5,917 nucleotides of DNA from Candidatus Omnitrophica bacterium CG02_land_8_20_14_3_00__42_8 (GTDB lineage Bacteria; Omnitrophota; Gorgyraeia; Gorgyraeales; Gorgyraeaceae): positions 1-5,917 of the forward strand of contig PEUD01000145.1 of the NCBI GenBank assembly GCA_002780805.1. The letters run 5' to 3'. A program made the translations under genes and the position numbers. Position 1 is the stretch's first letter; the number at the start of each line of letters is the position of its first letter. Shown piece after piece: positions 4,670 through 5,917 of the stretch. Under the pieces are notes generated by a model. It saw nothing but the letters and a program-made list of their open reading frames with translations. It did no database searches and was not told the DNA's origin.

Positions 4670-5917
4670 GGCAGCCCTTTCTTTTATTTCCTGTTCTTTT
4701 TTAGAAAATTCCTTTGTCTGCCACTCGGATGAATTCCATTCTATGAACACCTGTCTCAGGGCCTGGAAAAATTTTCTGGCAGAATCTTTATCTTCAAAAT
4801 TAAACCCTGATTCTATGATCCCATGCAGTACGTGAAACACATATTTCTGCCTCTCCTCAATCGTGGCCGCATCTACTTTGTCAAACGCGTTCTGCTGGAG
4901 ATAGACGTCGTCTATAAACTCACCTTTAAGGTAAACTATGAAATCCCCTAAAGACGTACCTTCCTCTCCCACAACCTTCATCATCTGCTTCACTTCATAG
5001 CTTCTCTTTAAAACAGCCTGTGCCGCTCTTACTTCTTTCTCGTCTATAAAACTGGCATATTTACTCCAGCTCTCAAGAGGGTCTATGGCAGGATATCTTC
5101 TGGCGTCAGACCTCTCTCGCGAAAGCCCATGAAACGCGCCTACGACTTTTAACGTGGCCTGCGTAACAGGCTCCTCAAAATTCCCTCCCGCAGGGCTTAC
5201 TGTGCCGCCTATCGTAACAGAGCCCAAACTCCCGTCGTGTAATCTTACCAATCCTGCCCTTTCATAAAATGAGGCGATTCTATTTTCAAGATACGCTGGA
5301 AATGCCTCTTCTCCCGGAATCTCTTCAAGTCTTCCTGACATCTCGCGCATCGCCTGCGCCCACCTGGAAGTGGAATCAGCTAGAAGCAATACATTTAATC
5401 CCATCTGGCGGTAATACTCGGCAATGGTAACAGCTGTATAAACGCTTGATTCCCTTGCGCTCACAGGCATCGAGCTGGTGTTGCAGATAATAACAGTCCG
5501 CTCTATCAAACTTTTCTTAGTCCTGGGATCCACAAGATGCGGGAATTCCCTTAATGTCTCTACGACTTCTCCTGCTCTTTCTCCGCACGCCGCTATAATA
5601 ACTATGTCAATCTCCGCATGCTTACTGATAAGCTGCTGCAAAACTGTTTTCCCTGAACCAAAAGGCCCGGGTATGCAATATGTCCCGCCCAGGGCAACCG
5701 GCACGAACGTATCAATAATCCTGATTTTTGTAGTCAGGGGCTTTACAGGCTTTAATTTTTCGGCAAAACACGCTATGGGCGCTTTTACAGGCCAGGTCTG
5801 AGACATGGTAACAGGATAAATATTTCCGTTCTCGTCTTTTAGCTCAGCTATTAAGTGTTTTATGTTATACCTGCCTTTACCGGCTATCTTCGCTACTTCA
5901 ACCTGGCCTCTTAAGAT
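4655..5917 (-). CDS. ntpA: V-type ATPase catalytic subunit A (5' end outside window)
   Basis: This is the catalytic subunit, which binds and hydrolyses or makes ATP in the A3B3 head. The frame stays open from the TGA at 4655-4657 to the right edge, giving 420 residues. Full-length homologues have roughly 575-600, so about 150-180 N-terminal residues are missing. The Met at 5804-5806 is internal, because the 37 residues before it also fit the family (Asn-Ile-Tyr-Pro-Val-Thr runs into the Trp-Pro-Val-Lys motif). In fragment numbering, Walker A Gly-Pro-Phe-Gly-Ser-Gly-Lys-Thr is at 84-91, Cys-Gly-Glu-Arg with the catalytic-site Glu is at 112-115, and Walker B Leu-Leu-Leu-Ala-Asp-Ser-Thr-Ser-Arg-Trp is at 177-186. 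The Gly-Arg-Leu-Glu-Glu block and Asp-Ala-Arg-Arg-Tyr-Pro-Ala-Ile-Asp (271-279) follow. The His-Phe-Pro-Ala form of Enterococcus is replaced by Arg-Arg-Tyr-Pro, which I associate with the chlamydial/spirochaetal type. The C-terminal helical domain is intact. This is the most upstream visible gene of the operon. Confidence 0.96.
   Translation of the reverse strand: MLRGQVEVAKIAGKGRYNIKHLIAELKDENGNIYPVTMSQTWPVKAPIACFAEKLKPVKPLTTKIRIIDTFVPVALGGTYCIPGPFGSGKTVLQQLISKHAEIDIVIIAACGERAGEVVETLREFPHLVDPRTKKSLIERTVIICNTSSMPVSARESSVYTAVTIAEYYRQMGLNVLLLADSTSRWAQAMREMSGRLEEIPGEEAFPAYLENRIASFYERAGLVRLHDGSLGSVTIGGTVSPAGGNFEEPVTQATLKVVGAFHGLSRERSDARRYPAIDPLESWSKYASFIDEKEVRAAQAVLKRSYEVKQMMKVVGEEGTSLGDFIVYLKGEFIDDVYLQQNAFDKVDAATIEERQKYVFHVLHGIIESGFNFEDKDSARKFFQALRQVFIEWNSSEWQTKEFSKKEQEIKERAAKVTL

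Noticed and set aside
5478..5801. Plus-strand 107-codon frame opposite ntpA
   Set aside because: It is antisense to the conserved P-loop region of ntpA, with no motif of its own.
5804..5806. ATG as the true start of ntpA
   Set aside because: The frame continues to the window edge with family-like sequence, and the resulting protein would lack the N-terminal barrel and bulge domains.
1..5917. CRISPR array, insertion sequence or riboswitch
   Set aside because: I saw no regularly spaced repeats, transposase-like frame, terminal inverted repeats or long structured leader; nearly all bases are accounted for by the genes listed.

Overview
The window holds the 3' two-thirds of a bacterial V/A-type ATPase operon on the minus strand. 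A pair of plus-strand tRNA genes lies at the low-coordinate end, preceded by the tail of an AT-rich plus-strand gene cut by the window edge. Bacterial origin is indicated by CCA ends encoded in both tRNA genes, two near-consensus sigma70-type promoters, Shine-Dalgarno sites and tightly packed genes. The gene order A-B-D-I-K, with no separate C or F gene between A and B, matches the operon type known from Chlamydiae and spirochaetes (Borrelia, Treponema) rather than the Enterococcus or Thermus order. A PVC-group, spirochaete or related uncultured lineage (Omnitrophota-like) is a reasonable guess, but the sequence does not settle the phylum.

Layout by position: 1-170 is the end of a plus-strand reading frame of about 27% GC (hand count), tentatively a LAGLIDADG-type homing endonuclease. 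174-202 is a promoter, 218-295 is tRNA-Val(UAC), 308-336 is a second promoter with a perfect -35, and 353-430 is tRNA-Asp(GUC). 461-925 is ntpK on the minus strand, followed by a 44-base gap containing a small palindrome and a strong ribosome binding site. Then come ntpI (970-2709), ntpD (2706-3323), ntpB (3328-4626) and ntpA (4655 to the right edge, 5' end missing).

The five minus-strand genes supply the catalytic A and non-catalytic B subunits of the A3B3 head, the central shaft D, the membrane stator I and the rotor ring K. The peripheral stalk and C/F-like subunits are not in the window; by analogy they would lie upstream of ntpA, beyond the right edge. The rotor subunit carries every side-chain ligand I know of for the sodium site of Enterococcus hirae NtpK, so sodium coupling is the better prediction.

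The genes are coupled by a 4-base ATGA overlap (D/I), a 4-base gap (B/D), and a perfect 16-bp inverted repeat that contains the ntpA stop codon and ends 8 bases before the ntpB start. That inverted repeat is the most unusual feature. I see no wholly new system here: the operon is recognisable, and the points of interest are regulatory and structural details.
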